Assembly: GCA_027013145.1 (NCBI GenBank)
Contig: JALUXX010000011.1
Span: 124,001-188,000, forward strand
Origin: Gammaproteobacteria bacterium
GTDB taxonomy: Bacteria > Pseudomonadota > Gammaproteobacteria > 21-64-14
Length of the DNA stretch: 64,000 nucleotides
Direction: 5' to 3'
Shown in pieces: positions 18,815 through 29,280 of the stretch. The notes under the pieces are model-generated. The model saw only the letters and a program-made list of their open reading frames with translations, had not been told where the DNA came from and searched no databases. The position numbers were made by a program, and so were the translations under genes. Numbering within the stretch: the stretch's first letter is position 1; each line of letters begins with the position of its first letter.

Positions 18815-21523
18815 ATGGACGACCTCCAGCCGCTGATTCTGGTCGACGGCTCATCCTACCTCTACCGCGCCTTCCATGCGCTGCCCCCGTTGAGCAATTC
18901 ACGCGGGGAGCCGACGGGGGCGGTCTACGGCGTCGCCAACATGCTGCGCCGGCTCCTGGCCGAGCATAACCCGGAACGGATCGGCGTGGTCTTCGACGCC
19001 AAGGGACCCACGTTCCGCGACGAGCTGTTCGCGGCGTACAAGGCCAACCGTCCGCCGATGCCCGACGAGCTTCAGGCCCAGATCGAACCGCTGCACGAAC
19101 TCGTCCGGGCCATGGGCCTGCCGCTGCTGAGCGTCCCCGGCGTCGAGGCCGACGACGTCATCGGCACCCTCGCGGTACGCGCGGCGGCTGCCGGCACGCC
19201 GGTCCTCATCTCCACGGGGGACAAGGACATGGCGCAGCTCGTCTCCGACCGCGTCACGCTCGTCAACACCATGACCGGTTCGATCCTGGACCCGCAGGGC
19301 GTGCAGGACAAGTTCGGTGTACCTCCGGAGCGGATCGTGGAGCTGCTGGCGCTCATGGGCGACGCCTCCGACAACATCCCGGGGATCCCGCGCGTCGGCC
19401 CGAAGACGGCGGCGAAGTGGCTCGCACAGTACGGGTCGCTCGCGGCGCTGCTGGCGCACGCCGACGAGATCAAGGGCAAGGTCGGCGAGAGCCTGCGCGA
19501 GCATCGCGACCGCCTGCCGCTGGCGCTCGAGCTGGCCACGATCCGCACGGACGTCGACCTGGACGTCGACCCCGAGACGCTGCGGCGGCGGTCCCCCGAC
19601 ACCGATGCCCTGCGCCGGTTGCTCGCGCGCCTGGAGTTCACGCGCTGGCTGGAGGAGGTCGCGGGCGCGGACCCGGCGGGCGGCGTCGCGACCGCCGGCG
19701 CCCGCGCGCGGGCGGAGGTGCGTTACGAGGCGGTGTTCACGGAGGCGGCCCTCGAGGGGTGGATCGCACGCCTGGAGCGCGCCGGGGCCTTCGCCTTCGA
19801 CAGCGAGACCACGAGCCTCGACTACATGAGCGCCGAGATCGTCGGCGTCTCGTTCGCGACCGAGGCGGGGGAGGCCGCCTACGTCCCGCTCGCCCACCGC
19901 TACCCCGGGGCGCCGGCGCAGCTCGATCGGGACGCGGTGCTCGGGCGCCTGCGCCCCCTGCTCGAATCGGCCGAGCGGCCCAAGATCGGGCAGAACCTCA
20001 AATACGACATGAGCGTGCTCGCCCGCCACGGCGTGACGCTGCGCGGCGCGTGCTTCGACACCATGCTCGAGTCCTACGTTCTCGACAGCACCCACCCGGG
20101 GCACGATCTCGACACGCTCGCGCTCAAGCTGCTCGGCCACCGCACCATCCGCTACGAGGACGTGGCCGGGAAGGGCGCACGCCAGATCGGATTCGAGGCG
20201 GTGCCGATCGAACAGGCGACGCCGTACGCGGCCGAGGACGCCGACGTCGCGTTGCGCCTCCACCGCGCGCTCTGGCCCCGCCTGGAGGCCGAGCCGACCC
20301 TGCGCAGCCTGTTCGAGGAGATCGAGATGCCGCTGGTGCCGGTGCTCTCGCGCATGGAACGCACCGGCGTACTGGTGGACCGGGACATGCTGCAGGCGCA
20401 GAGCGCCGAGCTGGCGCAGCGTCTGGAGGAGCTCGAGCGCGAGGTCTATGAGGTCGCCGGCGAGCGCTTCAACCTCGGGTCGCCGAAGCAGCTCCAGGCG
20501 GTGCTGTTCGAGAAGCAGGGTCTGCCGGTCCTGCAAAAGACCCCGGGGGGGCAGCCCTCGACGGCGGAATCGGTCCTGCAGGAACTCGCGGCCGACTATC
20601 CGCTCCCGCGCCTGATCCTGGCCTACCGCAGCCTGAGCAAGCTCAAGTCGACCTACACCGACCGCCTCCCGGAGCAGATACACCCCGCGACCGGCCGAGT
20701 GCACACCTCCTACCACCAGGCCGTGGCCGCCACCGGCCGGCTCTCGTCATCCGATCCGAATCTCCAGAACATCCCCGTACGCACGCCCGAGGGGCGCCGC
20801 ATCCGCCGCGCGTTCGTCGCCCCGCCCGGGCGCCGGATCCTGGCCGCCGACTATTCGCAGATCGAGCTGCGTATCATGGCGCACCTCTCCGGCGACGAGG
20901 GCCTGTTGCGGGCGTTCGGCGAGGGCGCCGACGTCCACCGCGCGACGGCGGCGGAGGTCTTCGCCGTGGCGCCGGCCGAGGTGACCGACGAGCAGCGCCG
21001 CTCGGCCAAGGCGATCAACTTCGGGCTGATCTACGGGATGTCGGCGTTCGGGCTCGCGCGCCAGCTCGGCATCGACCGCAATGCGGCCCAAGCGTACGTC
21101 GACCGGTATTTCGCCCGCTACCCCGGCGTGAAGGCATTCATGGACCGCACGCGGGCCGAGGCGCACGAGCGCGGCTTCGTCGAGACCCTCTTCGGGCGGC
21201 GCCTTCAGCTTCCCGAGATCCGCTCACGCAATCAGCAGCGCCGGCGCGCCGCCGAGCGTACCGCAATCAACGCCCCGATGCAGGGGACCGCGGCCGACAT
21301 CATCAAGCGCGCGATGATCGCGGTCGACGCCTGGCTGCGCACGAGCGGGATCGACGCGCTGATGATCATGCAGGTGCACGACGAACTGGTGTTCGAGGTT
21401 CACGCCGATCAGGTCGAGCGGGCGCGCACGGCGATCCGCGAGCACATGGCCGGGGCGGCGCGCCTGGCGGTGCCGCTGGTCGTCGACATCGGGGTGGGCG
21501 ACAACTGGGACGAGGCGCACTGA
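18815..21523 (+). CDS. polA: DNA polymerase I
   Basis: 5'-3' exo, 3'-5' exo and polymerase domains; ADYSQIELRIMAHLSGD, RRSAKAINFGLIYGMSAFGLARQLG, QVHDELVFEV, C-terminus GVGDNWDEAH. Confidence 0.98.
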   Translation: MDDLQPLILVDGSSYLYRAFHALPPLSNSRGEPTGAVYGVANMLRRLLAEHNPERIGVVFDAKGPTFRDELFAAYKANRPPMPDELQAQIEPLHELVRAMGLPLLSVPGVEADDVIGTLAVRAAAAGTPVLISTGDKDMAQLVSDRVTLVNTMTGSILDPQGVQDKFGVPPERIVELLALMGDASDNIPGIPRVGPKTAAKWLAQYGSLAALLAHADEIKGKVGESLREHRDRLPLALELATIRTDVDLDVDPETLRRRSPDTDALRRLLARLEFTRWLEEVAGADPAGGVATAGARARAEVRYEAVFTEAALEGWIARLERAGAFAFDSETTSLDYMSAEIVGVSFATEAGEAAYVPLAHRYPGAPAQLDRDAVLGRLRPLLESAERPKIGQNLKYDMSVLARHGVTLRGACFDTMLESYVLDSTHPGHDLDTLALKLLGHRTIRYEDVAGKGARQIGFEAVPIEQATPYAAEDADVALRLHRALWPRLEAEPTLRSLFEEIEMPLVPVLSRMERTGVLVDRDMLQAQSAELAQRLEELEREVYEVAGERFNLGSPKQLQAVLFEKQGLPVLQKTPGGQPSTAESVLQELAADYPLPRLILAYRSLSKLKSTYTDRLPEQIHPATGRVHTSYHQAVAATGRLSSSDPNLQNIPVRTPEGRRIRRAFVAPPGRRILAADYSQIELRIMAHLSGDEGLLRAFGEGADVHRATAAEVFAVAPAEVTDEQRRSAKAINFGLIYGMSAFGLARQLGIDRNAAQAYVDRYFARYPGVKAFMDRTRAEAHERGFVETLFGRRLQLPEIRSRNQQRRRAAERTAINAPMQGTAADIIKRAMIAVDAWLRTSGIDALMIMQVHDELVFEVHADQVERARTAIREHMAGAARLAVPLVVDIGVGDNWDEAH

Positions 21524-21543
21524 GCGGACGAGGCGCACTGAAC
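21508..21543 (+). repeat. 18-bp tandem duplication spanning the polA stop codon
   Basis: GGACGAGGCGCACTGAGC followed by GGACGAGGCGCACTGAAC (17/18). Confidence 0.9.
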
Positions 21544-21626
21544 GCCGTCGCGGCCGTGACAGGGGGCACCGGACGCCGGACACGATCCGTACGGCGGCGA
21601 GCCTGCGGAGCCCGGCCGGCCCCTGC

Positions 21627-21653
21627 AAAAAAACAGGGCGCGCACGCGCCCTG
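21627..21653 (-). terminator. Rho-independent terminator downstream of dsrE2-like gene
   Basis: Minus strand CAGGGCGCG-TG-CGCGCCCTG followed by TTTTTTT. Confidence 0.85.
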
Positions 21654-21825
21654 CCATGGAGAACGGATCGAAACCGGCCCTCTCGGCCCTCCCTGGGAGC
21701 CCGCCCACCTATCGAACGACCACCCCGCAGGCCGCCGCGCCCGACGGCCGCGGGATCGGGCCGCCGCCCAGACGGGGCGACGGCCCGATGAAGGTCCCGG
21801 TGACGGCCCCGCGGCCGTGCCCGGA

Positions 21826-22461
21826 TCAGATGAACAGCGTGACGTCCGCCTTCTGCGCCGTCGGCAGGAAGGATGCCGCGCCGACGTAGTCCTGAACCTC
21901 GGGGATGAACTGTTCGCGCTTGTAGCCGAACAGCTCCACCGTCATCTGGCAGGCGATCATCTTCACGTCCGCCTCCAGACACAGGTCGCGCAGCTCGGTG
22001 ACGGAGGCCACGCCGCAGTTCTTGATCGTCTTCTTCATCAGGCCGGTGGCGACCGTCTCGAAGCCCGGGATGTTGGCCATCAACAGGTTCGGCATGTTCC
22101 AGTTGATGTTCTTGAACCACTTCGGACCGAAGGGCATCTTCATCGGCATGGCGGGGTTGCCCAGCGGGCTGACGTGGCCGTTGTAGTCCTTGAGCAGCAG
22201 GCTCAGGCCGTAGAACGTGAAGAAGATCGACACGTCCCAGCCCAGCGCGGCCGCCGTCGAGGCGAGGATGAAGGGGGGATAGGCCCAGTCGAGCGTTCCC
22301 TTCGTCGCGACGATGGCCATCGACGGGGTCTTGTTGGCCTCGATCTCCTGGAGTTTCTTCGGAAGCATCTCGTCGAGACGCTTGCCGATGAGTTCGTCGA
22401 GCCGGCCGTTCAGCTTCTCGACCAGCTGGTCGGCCTGCATGTTCTCTGCGGTCGTGGACAT
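21826..22461 (-). CDS. DsrE/DsrF/DrsH-like family protein (DsrE2-like)
   Basis: KTPSMAIVATKGTLDWAYPPFILASTAAALGWDVSIFFTFYGLSLLLKD ... CLEADVKMIACQMTVELFGYKREQFIPEVQDYVGAASFL. Confidence 0.9.
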   Translation of the reverse strand: MSTTAENMQADQLVEKLNGRLDELIGKRLDEMLPKKLQEIEANKTPSMAIVATKGTLDWAYPPFILASTAAALGWDVSIFFTFYGLSLLLKDYNGHVSPLGNPAMPMKMPFGPKWFKNINWNMPNLLMANIPGFETVATGLMKKTIKNCGVASVTELRDLCLEADVKMIACQMTVELFGYKREQFIPEVQDYVGAASFLPTAQKADVTLFI

Positions 22462-22653
22462 GGCGCTCCTCCTTCTCAGGGCTGGTTTCGGTTGCCGTAT
22501 ATTCGGGTACCGCTTCCCCCAGGCCGGAATTTTTGCTGTCTGAAACGGGACCGACGGCCACGCCGCATGGCCGCCCCACGGGCGGTGGTCGCGACGGGCC
22601 GCAATCGGACTTCGCCGACGCAACCTCCGTCTGAGCGAATTCCGACTTTTCGC

Positions 22654-22682
22654 ATTATAGGGTGCCGTTCTCAGTAGGTCAA
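22654..22682 (-). promoter_or_regulatory. Near-consensus sigma-70 promoter for dsrE2-like gene
   Basis: Minus strand TTGACC - 17 bp - TATAAT. Confidence 0.75.
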
Positions 22683-22815
22683 CTAAAAACGGTGGTGGAT
22701 CCGCCCGGCGGCAGACCCGGAACCCCTTGTCTGCCTGTCAGTTTTGGCACTTAAAGTGTGCATTTCGGCCCCGCGGGGCGAATCGCGGCCGGTCGGCGGC
22801 CCGCCAGCCCGTATT

Positions 22816-23856
22816 TCACCGTGGCCCGGGGTGGGCGCCGGGGTCGCGGCCGAAAGCGACCAGCCGCTCGAGCACCTGCGCGGCGCGGCCGGCGCGGAGC
22901 GCTGCGCGGGCCCGTTCCACCCCTGCGGCGAGCGTGTCGGCGACCCCGGCGACGTAGAGCGCAGCCCCGGCGTTGAGGACCGTGATCTCGCGCGCCGGGC
23001 CGGGACGATCGGCCAGCACTTCGCGGATCCGCGCCAGGCTCTCGTCGCGATCGCGCACCCGCAAGGCATCCAGCGGTGCGGGCTCGATGCCCAGGTCGGC
23101 CGGGTTCAATCGATAGGTCTCCACGCGGCCCTCGCGCAGCTCCGCGACCCGCGTCGGGGCGCCGATGCTGATCTCGTCGAGCCCGTCCTCGGCGTGCACC
23201 ACCAGGACGTGACGGCTGCCCATCCGCGCCAGGACCCGGGCCAGCGGCTCCACCCATTCGGGCGCGAACACGCCGATCACTTGGTTCGGCGCCGCCGCCG
23301 GGTTGGTCAGCGGCCCGAGGAGATTGAACAGAGTACGCACCCCGATCTCGCGCCGGGGGCCGATCGCGTGGCGCATCGCGCCGTGGTGACGCGGGGCGAA
23401 GAGGAAGCCCACCCCGACCTCGCGGATGCAGCGCGCCACCGCGGCGGCGTCCATTTCGAGGTTGACGCCGGCCGCCTCGAGCACGTCCGCGCTGCCCGAG
23501 CGGCTGGAGACGGAGCGGTTGCCGTGTTTGGCCACGTGCGCGCCGGCGGCGGCGGCGACCAGCGCGCCGGCGGTGGAGATGTTGAAGGTACCGGCGGCGT
23601 CGCCGCCGGTCCCGCAGGTATCGACCAGGTGCGGCAGCTCCACCGGCACGCGCACGGCCAGCGAGCGCATCACCGCGGCGGCGGCGGCGATCTCCTCGAC
23701 GGTCTCGCCCTTGAGCCGCAGCGCCACCAGGAAGGCGCCGATCTGCGCCGGCGTCGCCGCCCCGGACATGATCGCGCGCATCACCGCGGTCATCCGCGCA
23801 GCGTCGAGGTCGCGTCCCCGGACGACGTCCGCGATGGCCGCCTGCATTTCGTCCAC
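22816..23856 (-). CDS. trpD: Anthranilate phosphoribosyltransferase
   Basis: [56 protein letters not shown]. Confidence 0.97.
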   Translation of the reverse strand: MDEMQAAIADVVRGRDLDAARMTAVMRAIMSGAATPAQIGAFLVALRLKGETVEEIAAAAAVMRSLAVRVPVELPHLVDTCGTGGDAAGTFNISTAGALVAAAAGAHVAKHGNRSVSSRSGSADVLEAAGVNLEMDAAAVARCIREVGVGFLFAPRHHGAMRHAIGPRREIGVRTLFNLLGPLTNPAAAPNQVIGVFAPEWVEPLARVLARMGSRHVLVVHAEDGLDEISIGAPTRVAELREGRVETYRLNPADLGIEPAPLDALRVRDRDESLARIREVLADRPGPAREITVLNAGAALYVAGVADTLAAGVERARAALRAGRAAQVLERLVAFGRDPGAHPGPR

Positions 23857-23928
23857 CGTGCCTCCCCGGAGGAGCTGCGCCGCGTCAGCCGCCCGCGCCG
23901 CGAGTCGCCCCGCGCGCCCGCGCCGGGT

Positions 23929-24525
<597 letters not shown>

Positions 24526-24643
24526 CGTGAGCCACTCCGCAGACGGCGCCCGGATAAATGGACCTCCGCGCCCGCCCCGATTCTCCACCCGGCGGCGCCG
24601 GAACGAAAGCCCGCCCCCGCAGGCACGGCACGCGGGACCGGAA

Positions 24644-25504
24644 TCAACCCGCCCAGCCGGCCAGGGTCAGCAGCGCCAGTACGGTGAGCCACGCCCACAT
24701 CGCGCGGTGCACGAGGCGCAAGCCCTCCGCCAGCGGCACCCGCTCCGGGCCCTCGGGCGCCAGATGCAGGGCACCGAAACCGGCGTGGACGAGGAGCCCG
24801 GGGGAACCCTCCGGGACGCCTTCGCGGCGCTCCTCGCGCGCTTGGCGCCAGCCCTCCCAGGCCCCGTCGAAGCTGCCGGCGAGTGCGAAGCCGAGCGCCA
24901 GCAGCCGCGCCGGGATCCACGCCATGACCTCGTGGAAGAGCCGCGCCGCAGCCGCGAAGCCGCCGCCGTAGCGTTCTTCGGGCACCGCGCTCAGCGCCAC
25001 CGCCATCCGGTACAGGGCCGCGCCCACCGCGCCCAGGAGCACGAACCATACGAACACTCCGAACAGGCGTTCATTGGCCTGTTGCAGGAGCGCGGCGAGC
25101 ACCGCGCGGTCGCGCGCCACCGCGCCGTCCGGCACCTCCTCGCCGAGGAGGTGGCGGGCGGCGCGCCGTGCACGCGCCTCGTCCCCGGCATCGCGCGCCT
25201 CGACATAGGCATTGAGGTCCGCGGCGAGGTCGCGCGGGCCGATGCAGTAGAGCAGGACCGCGATGGCGAACAGGAATCCCGGAAAACCGAACAGGAACGC
25301 CCCGAACAGGCCCTGAAGGAGCGCCACGATCAACGCCGCCGGGACGACCACCAGCGCCACGGCCGCCGGGCCCTCCCAACCGGCGGCGAAGCGCTCGTGC
25401 ATCCACGCGGCGTAACGCTCGAAGCGGTCGTTCTCGCGCAGATCCTGCAGGTGCCCGAGAAAATACTCCAGCAGGAGGACGACGAGGATGACGATCAGTT
25501 TCAT
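24644..25504 (-). CDS. ampE: AmpE-like regulatory membrane protein
   Basis: Multi-TM; adjacent to amp[40 protein letters not shown]. Confidence 0.8.
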   Translation of the reverse strand: MKLIVILVVLLLEYFLGHLQDLRENDRFERYAAWMHERFAAGWEGPAAVALVVVPAALIVALLQGLFGAFLFGFPGFLFAIAVLLYCIGPRDLAADLNAYVEARDAGDEARARRAARHLLGEEVPDGAVARDRAVLAALLQQANERLFGVFVWFVLLGAVGAALYRMAVALSAVPEERYGGGFAAAARLFHEVMAWIPARLLALGFALAGSFDGAWEGWRQAREERREGVPEGSPGLLVHAGFGALHLAPEGPERVPLAEGLRLVHRAMWAWLTVLALLTLAGWAG

Positions 25505-25628
25505 GCGGACAGGTCCACGGCGGCCCCGGACCGGACACCGGCACGCGACCCCGGCGGCCGGCGCGCATCCGTGGCCGCATTGTGCCAAGTCGACGGCGCG
25601 AATACCACGCCCGCCCCGCGCCGTGCGC

Positions 25629-26207
25629 TCAGCGCCCCGTCCCCCCGCCGGCCGCGAGCAGCGCACGCAGCCGCCCCCAGTCGAAGGCCGGTCCCGGATC
25701 CGTCTTGCGGCCCGGTGCGATGTCGCAGTGGCCGACGACCGCCTCCGGCGGGATCGTCGGGTAGGCCGAGCGCAGCGCGCGCACGACGTCCGCGAGGCGG
25801 CGGTACTGGATTTCCTCGTACGGGGTATGGTCGTCGCCCTCGAGTTCGATGCCCACGGAGAAGTCGTTGCAGCGGGTGCGCCCGCCGTACGCGGATGCGC
25901 CGGCGTGCCAGGCGCGGCGGTGAAAAGGGACGTATTGCACGATCTCCCCATCGCGCCGCACGAGCACGTGCGCCGAGACCGGAATGGCGGCGATGTCGCG
26001 AAAGAAGGGGTGGGCATCGGGCGGAAGGCGGTTGTGGAACAACGCCTCGATCCACGGGCCGCCGAACTCGCCCGGCGGCAAGCTGATCCCGTGCACGACC
26101 ACCAGCTCGATCGGCGTGTCCGGCGGACGCTCGTCGCAATTCGGGGAAGGCGCGCGGCGCACGCCCCGGAGCCAGCCGCCGCGCCGGTCGACGCTGAGGT
26201 CGGTCAT
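25629..26207 (-). CDS. ampD: 1,6-anhydro-N-acetylmuramyl-L-alanine amidase
   Basis: ELVVVHGISLPPGEFGG ... VSAHVLVRRDGEIVQYVPFHRRAWHAGAS ... FSVGIELEGDDHTPYEEIQY ... VVGHCDIAPGRKTDPGPAFDW. Confidence 0.95.
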   Translation of the reverse strand: MTDLSVDRRGGWLRGVRRAPSPNCDERPPDTPIELVVVHGISLPPGEFGGPWIEALFHNRLPPDAHPFFRDIAAIPVSAHVLVRRDGEIVQYVPFHRRAWHAGASAYGGRTRCNDFSVGIELEGDDHTPYEEIQYRRLADVVRALRSAYPTIPPEAVVGHCDIAPGRKTDPGPAFDWGRLRALLAAGGGTGR

Positions 26208-26241
26208 TGCCCCGGACACGCCCGGGCCGCGGCACCCGGCC

Positions 26242-27243
26242 TCACTGCGGGCGCGCCAGGACCAGGGAGAAAGCGCCGTCCGGCGGCGCATAGTGGGCGT
26301 CGAGGGCGAGACCCGCGGCGGCGAGCAGTGCGGCGAGCGCGTCCGGGGTGAACTTGCAGCTGATCTCGGTGAGGATGCGTTCGCCCTCGGCCAGCCCGAT
26401 GCAGGCGTCCAGGGCACGCAGGCGCACCGTCTGCGCGCGCGTGGAGACCAGGTACATCTCGATGCGCCGCAGGTCCTGCCGATAGAGGGCCTCGTGGCGA
26501 TAGGCATCGACCGCGAAATCGGCGTCCAGTTCGCGGTTGAGCACATGCAGCAGGTTGCGGTTGAACTCCGCGGTCACGCCGCCGGCGTCGTTGTAGGCGG
26601 CGTGGAGCACAACCGGATCCTTGACGCGGTCCGCCCCCAGCAACAGGAAATCCCCGGGGCCCATGAGCGCGCGCAGCTCGCCCAGCAGTGCGGCGGCCTG
26701 CGTCGGCTCGAAATTGCCGATGGTCCCGCCGAGGAAGACGAACAGTCGGCGTCCCGCGGGCAGCGGGAGGTGGCTCAGGCCCGCGCAGTAGTCGCCGAGC
26801 AGCGGGCGCACCGTCAGCCAGTCGTAGCGCCGCGCCAGCTCGGCCCCGGCGGCGAGCAGCATCTCCTCGCAGACGTCGAAGGGCCAGTAGGTCGGCGCCG
26901 TCGCGCCGCCTTCGCAGGCGGCGAGCAGGTGGCGGGTCTTGCGCGAGGTGCCGCTGCCGAGTTCGAGGATGTGCCCGGGGCGGGCGCGGGCGATGATCGC
27001 CGCCGCATGACGGGCGAGCAGCGCGTCTTCGGCACGGGTCGGGTAGTACTCCGGGGTCGCGCAGATCGCGTCGAACAGCCGCGAGCCGCGCTCGTCGTAG
27101 AAGTACTTCGGCGGGAGGCTGCGCGGGCGGCGCAGCAGCCCGCGGCGCGCGTCTTCGGCCAGGTCCGCGACCGGGCGCGCCGGCGGTACCACCCGGCAGT
27201 TCAGTGCGTCCGGGGCACGGGCCGCCCCGCTGTCTGTCCCCAT
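26242..27243 (-). CDS. egtD: L-histidine N-alpha-methyltransferase (ergothioneine biosynthesis)
   Basis: LPPKYFYDERGSRLFDAICATPEYYPTRAE ... ILELGSGTSRKTRHLL ... FLGGTIGNFEP ... LLLGADRVKDPVVLHAAYND. Confidence 0.95.
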   Translation of the reverse strand: MGTDSGAARAPDALNCRVVPPARPVADLAEDARRGLLRRPRSLPPKYFYDERGSRLFDAICATPEYYPTRAEDALLARHAAAIIARARPGHILELGSGTSRKTRHLLAACEGGATAPTYWPFDVCEEMLLAAGAELARRYDWLTVRPLLGDYCAGLSHLPLPAGRRLFVFLGGTIGNFEPTQAAALLGELRALMGPGDFLLLGADRVKDPVVLHAAYNDAGGVTAEFNRNLLHVLNRELDADFAVDAYRHEALYRQDLRRIEMYLVSTRAQTVRLRALDACIGLAEGERILTEISCKFTPDALAALLAAAGLALDAHYAPPDGAFSLVLARPQ

Positions 27244-27333
27244 CGCGATCCCTCCCGCGGATGCCATTTCCCGGTGCGTTAGGCTACCATCGCCCGGGGA
27301 GGCAGGATACCGGGCGCCGCCCGGGGAGTGTCC

Positions 27334-28113
27334 ATGTGTCGGATCGCCGCCTACGTGGGGCCGGAAATCGCCCTGCAGCGCTTCATCCGCGAGCCCTCGC
27401 ACAGTCTCGTCGAGCAGGCCTGGAAACCGCGCGAACTGCTCTACGGCAGTGCCAACGCCGACGGCTACGGGGTCGGCTGGTACGATCCGCAGGGCCGCCC
27501 GGCCGTGTACACGAACCCCCTGCCGATCTGGTCCGATGTCAACCTGCCCCATCTCGCGCGCAGCCTCTACCGCCCGCTGTGGCTGGGGATCGTGCGCAGC
27601 GCCACGGCGGGTTTTCCCGTCAACCAGTCCAATACCCCTCCCTTCGCCGACGAGCGGCTGCTGTACGCGCACAACGGCTTCGTGCGCGAATTCGGCACGC
27701 GCCTGCGCCCGACGATCTGTCAGTACGTGGCCCCGGAGATCGGCGCCGACATCCGCGGCAACACCGATTCCGAGCACCTGTTCGCGCTGATCCGTCACCT
27801 CGCCGCCGGCGAGCCGGGCATGCCCCTGGAGGAAGTGCTGGGCGAATTCTTCGCGCTGCTCGAGGACTGGACCGGGGACCGGCCGGCGCTGCTCAATGTC
27901 GCCCTGAGCGACGGGCGGCGCATCTACGCCGCGCGTCACGCCTTCAACCACGCCTGTCCGTCGCTGTATTACACCGCCGATGACGACCTTTTTCCCGAGG
28001 GCCAGGTCGTGGCCTCCGAGCCCCTCACCGAGGGCGGCTTCTGGCAGCCGGTTCCGGAACACCATCTGCTGATCCTGGACCCGGACCAGCCGCCGCAGTT
28101 GCTCGGACTATGA
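27334..28113 (+). CDS. egtC: Class II glutamine amidotransferase, EgtC-like
   Basis: MCRIAAYVGPEIALQRFIREPSHSLVEQAWKPRELLYGSANADGYGVGWYDPQG; catalytic Cys2; overlaps egtB-like gene by 4 nt. Confidence 0.92.
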   Translation: MCRIAAYVGPEIALQRFIREPSHSLVEQAWKPRELLYGSANADGYGVGWYDPQGRPAVYTNPLPIWSDVNLPHLARSLYRPLWLGIVRSATAGFPVNQSNTPPFADERLLYAHNGFVREFGTRLRPTICQYVAPEIGADIRGNTDSEHLFALIRHLAAGEPGMPLEEVLGEFFALLEDWTGDRPALLNVALSDGRRIYAARHAFNHACPSLYYTADDDLFPEGQVVASEPLTEGGFWQPVPEHHLLILDPDQPPQLLGL

Positions 28114-29270
28114 TCCGCGAGACGACCCTCGCGGCGTTGCAGGAGGCGCAGGAGTCGACCTGCGCCATCGTCGAAGCCCTCGACGACGCCGACTACCGCA
28201 GCCAGTTCCACGCCGACCTCAGTCCGCTGGGCTGGCACGCCGGGCACTGCGCGTTCATCGAGACCTACTGGGTCCGCGAGGTGCTGTGCGGCGACGATCG
28301 GGAGACGCGCGCCCTGCACGCGCTGTACGTACCCGAAAACCTCCCCAAGCCGCAACGCGGGCCGGCCCTGCCGCCGGCGCCCGAACTGCTCGCATGGGCA
28401 CGCGCGCGGCAGGCGGAGAACCGGGCGCGCCTGTGCGACCCGCCGCGGGCCGCCGCCGGGCGACGCCTGCTGCGCGGCGAGTATCTCCCCCGGTTCCTCA
28501 TTCAGCATTACGCGCAGCACTACGAGACGATGCAGATGGTGCTCGCGCAGCGCCAGCTGCGGCGGCCGCCGCCGCGGCTGGCGCCGGGGCGGCCCGAGCC
28601 GCGCGCACCCGCGCGCGCGTGCGTGCACCTGGCGGCCGATACCGTCGAGATCGGCTCCGGCGGCACCCCGGCGGCCTACGACAACGAGCTGCCCGCGCAC
28701 CGCGTGCGGGTCGGGCCGGTGCGCCTGGCGCGGCGGCCGGCGACCAACGCCGAGTTCCTCGGCTTCATGGAGGACGGCGGGTATCGCCGCGCCGAGCTGT
28801 GGGAACCGGAAGGCCGGCGGATGTGCGCGCAGGCGGGGCTCGCGCATCCAGGCCACTGGCGCGCCGCCCCCGACGGCGGCTGGTACGAAATAGTCGGTGC
28901 CGGCGAGCGGGCGCTGGAGGCCGACGCGCCGGTGCGCGGCCTCAGCCGCTACGAGGCGCACGCGTTCGCGGTCTGGGCCGGCGGGCGGCTGCCGCACGAG
29001 TACGAGTGGGAGGCGGCGACGCGCGCGGGGCTGCTGGAGGGCGTCGGCGGCGCCTGGGAGTGGTGCGCCAATCCCTTCCACCCGTATCCGGGGTTTCGCG
29101 CGTTCCCCTACGAGCGCTACTCGACGCCGTGGTTCGACGGCCGCCATTACACCCTGCGCGGGGCCGGACCGCATACCCGCAACGCGGTCCGCCGGCCGGG
29201 CTTTCGTAACTTCTATGTCCCCGGGACCCGCTACCTCTTCGCCGGGGTGCGCCCGGCGTACGACGAGTGA
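28110..29270 (+). CDS. egtB: EgtB-like sulfoxide synthase (DinB + FGE-sulfatase domains)
   Basis: HxxH region LGWHAGHCAFIE, iron motif LIQHYAQHYETMQMVL (HX3HXE), C-terminal FGE domain GAWEWCANPFHPYPGFRAFPYERYSTPWFDGRHYTLRGAG; operonic with egtC. Confidence 0.88.
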   Translation: MIRETTLAALQEAQESTCAIVEALDDADYRSQFHADLSPLGWHAGHCAFIETYWVREVLCGDDRETRALHALYVPENLPKPQRGPALPPAPELLAWARARQAENRARLCDPPRAAAGRRLLRGEYLPRFLIQHYAQHYETMQMVLAQRQLRRPPPRLAPGRPEPRAPARACVHLAADTVEIGSGGTPAAYDNELPAHRVRVGPVRLARRPATNAEFLGFMEDGGYRRAELWEPEGRRMCAQAGLAHPGHWRAAPDGGWYEIVGAGERALEADAPVRGLSRYEAHAFAVWAGGRLPHEYEWEAATRAGLLEGVGGAWEWCANPFHPYPGFRAFPYERYSTPWFDGRHYTLRGAGPHTRNAVRRPGFRNFYVPGTRYLFAGVRPAYDE

Positions 29271-29280
29271 ATCGCGCGCC

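Noticed and set aside
22741-22760. TTGGCACTTAAAGTGTGCA upstream of trpD end, resembling a sigma-54 site
   Set aside because: GG-to-GC spacing is 14 rather than 12, incompatible with RpoN -24/-12; also between a gene end and the dsrE2 promoter in the wrong context.
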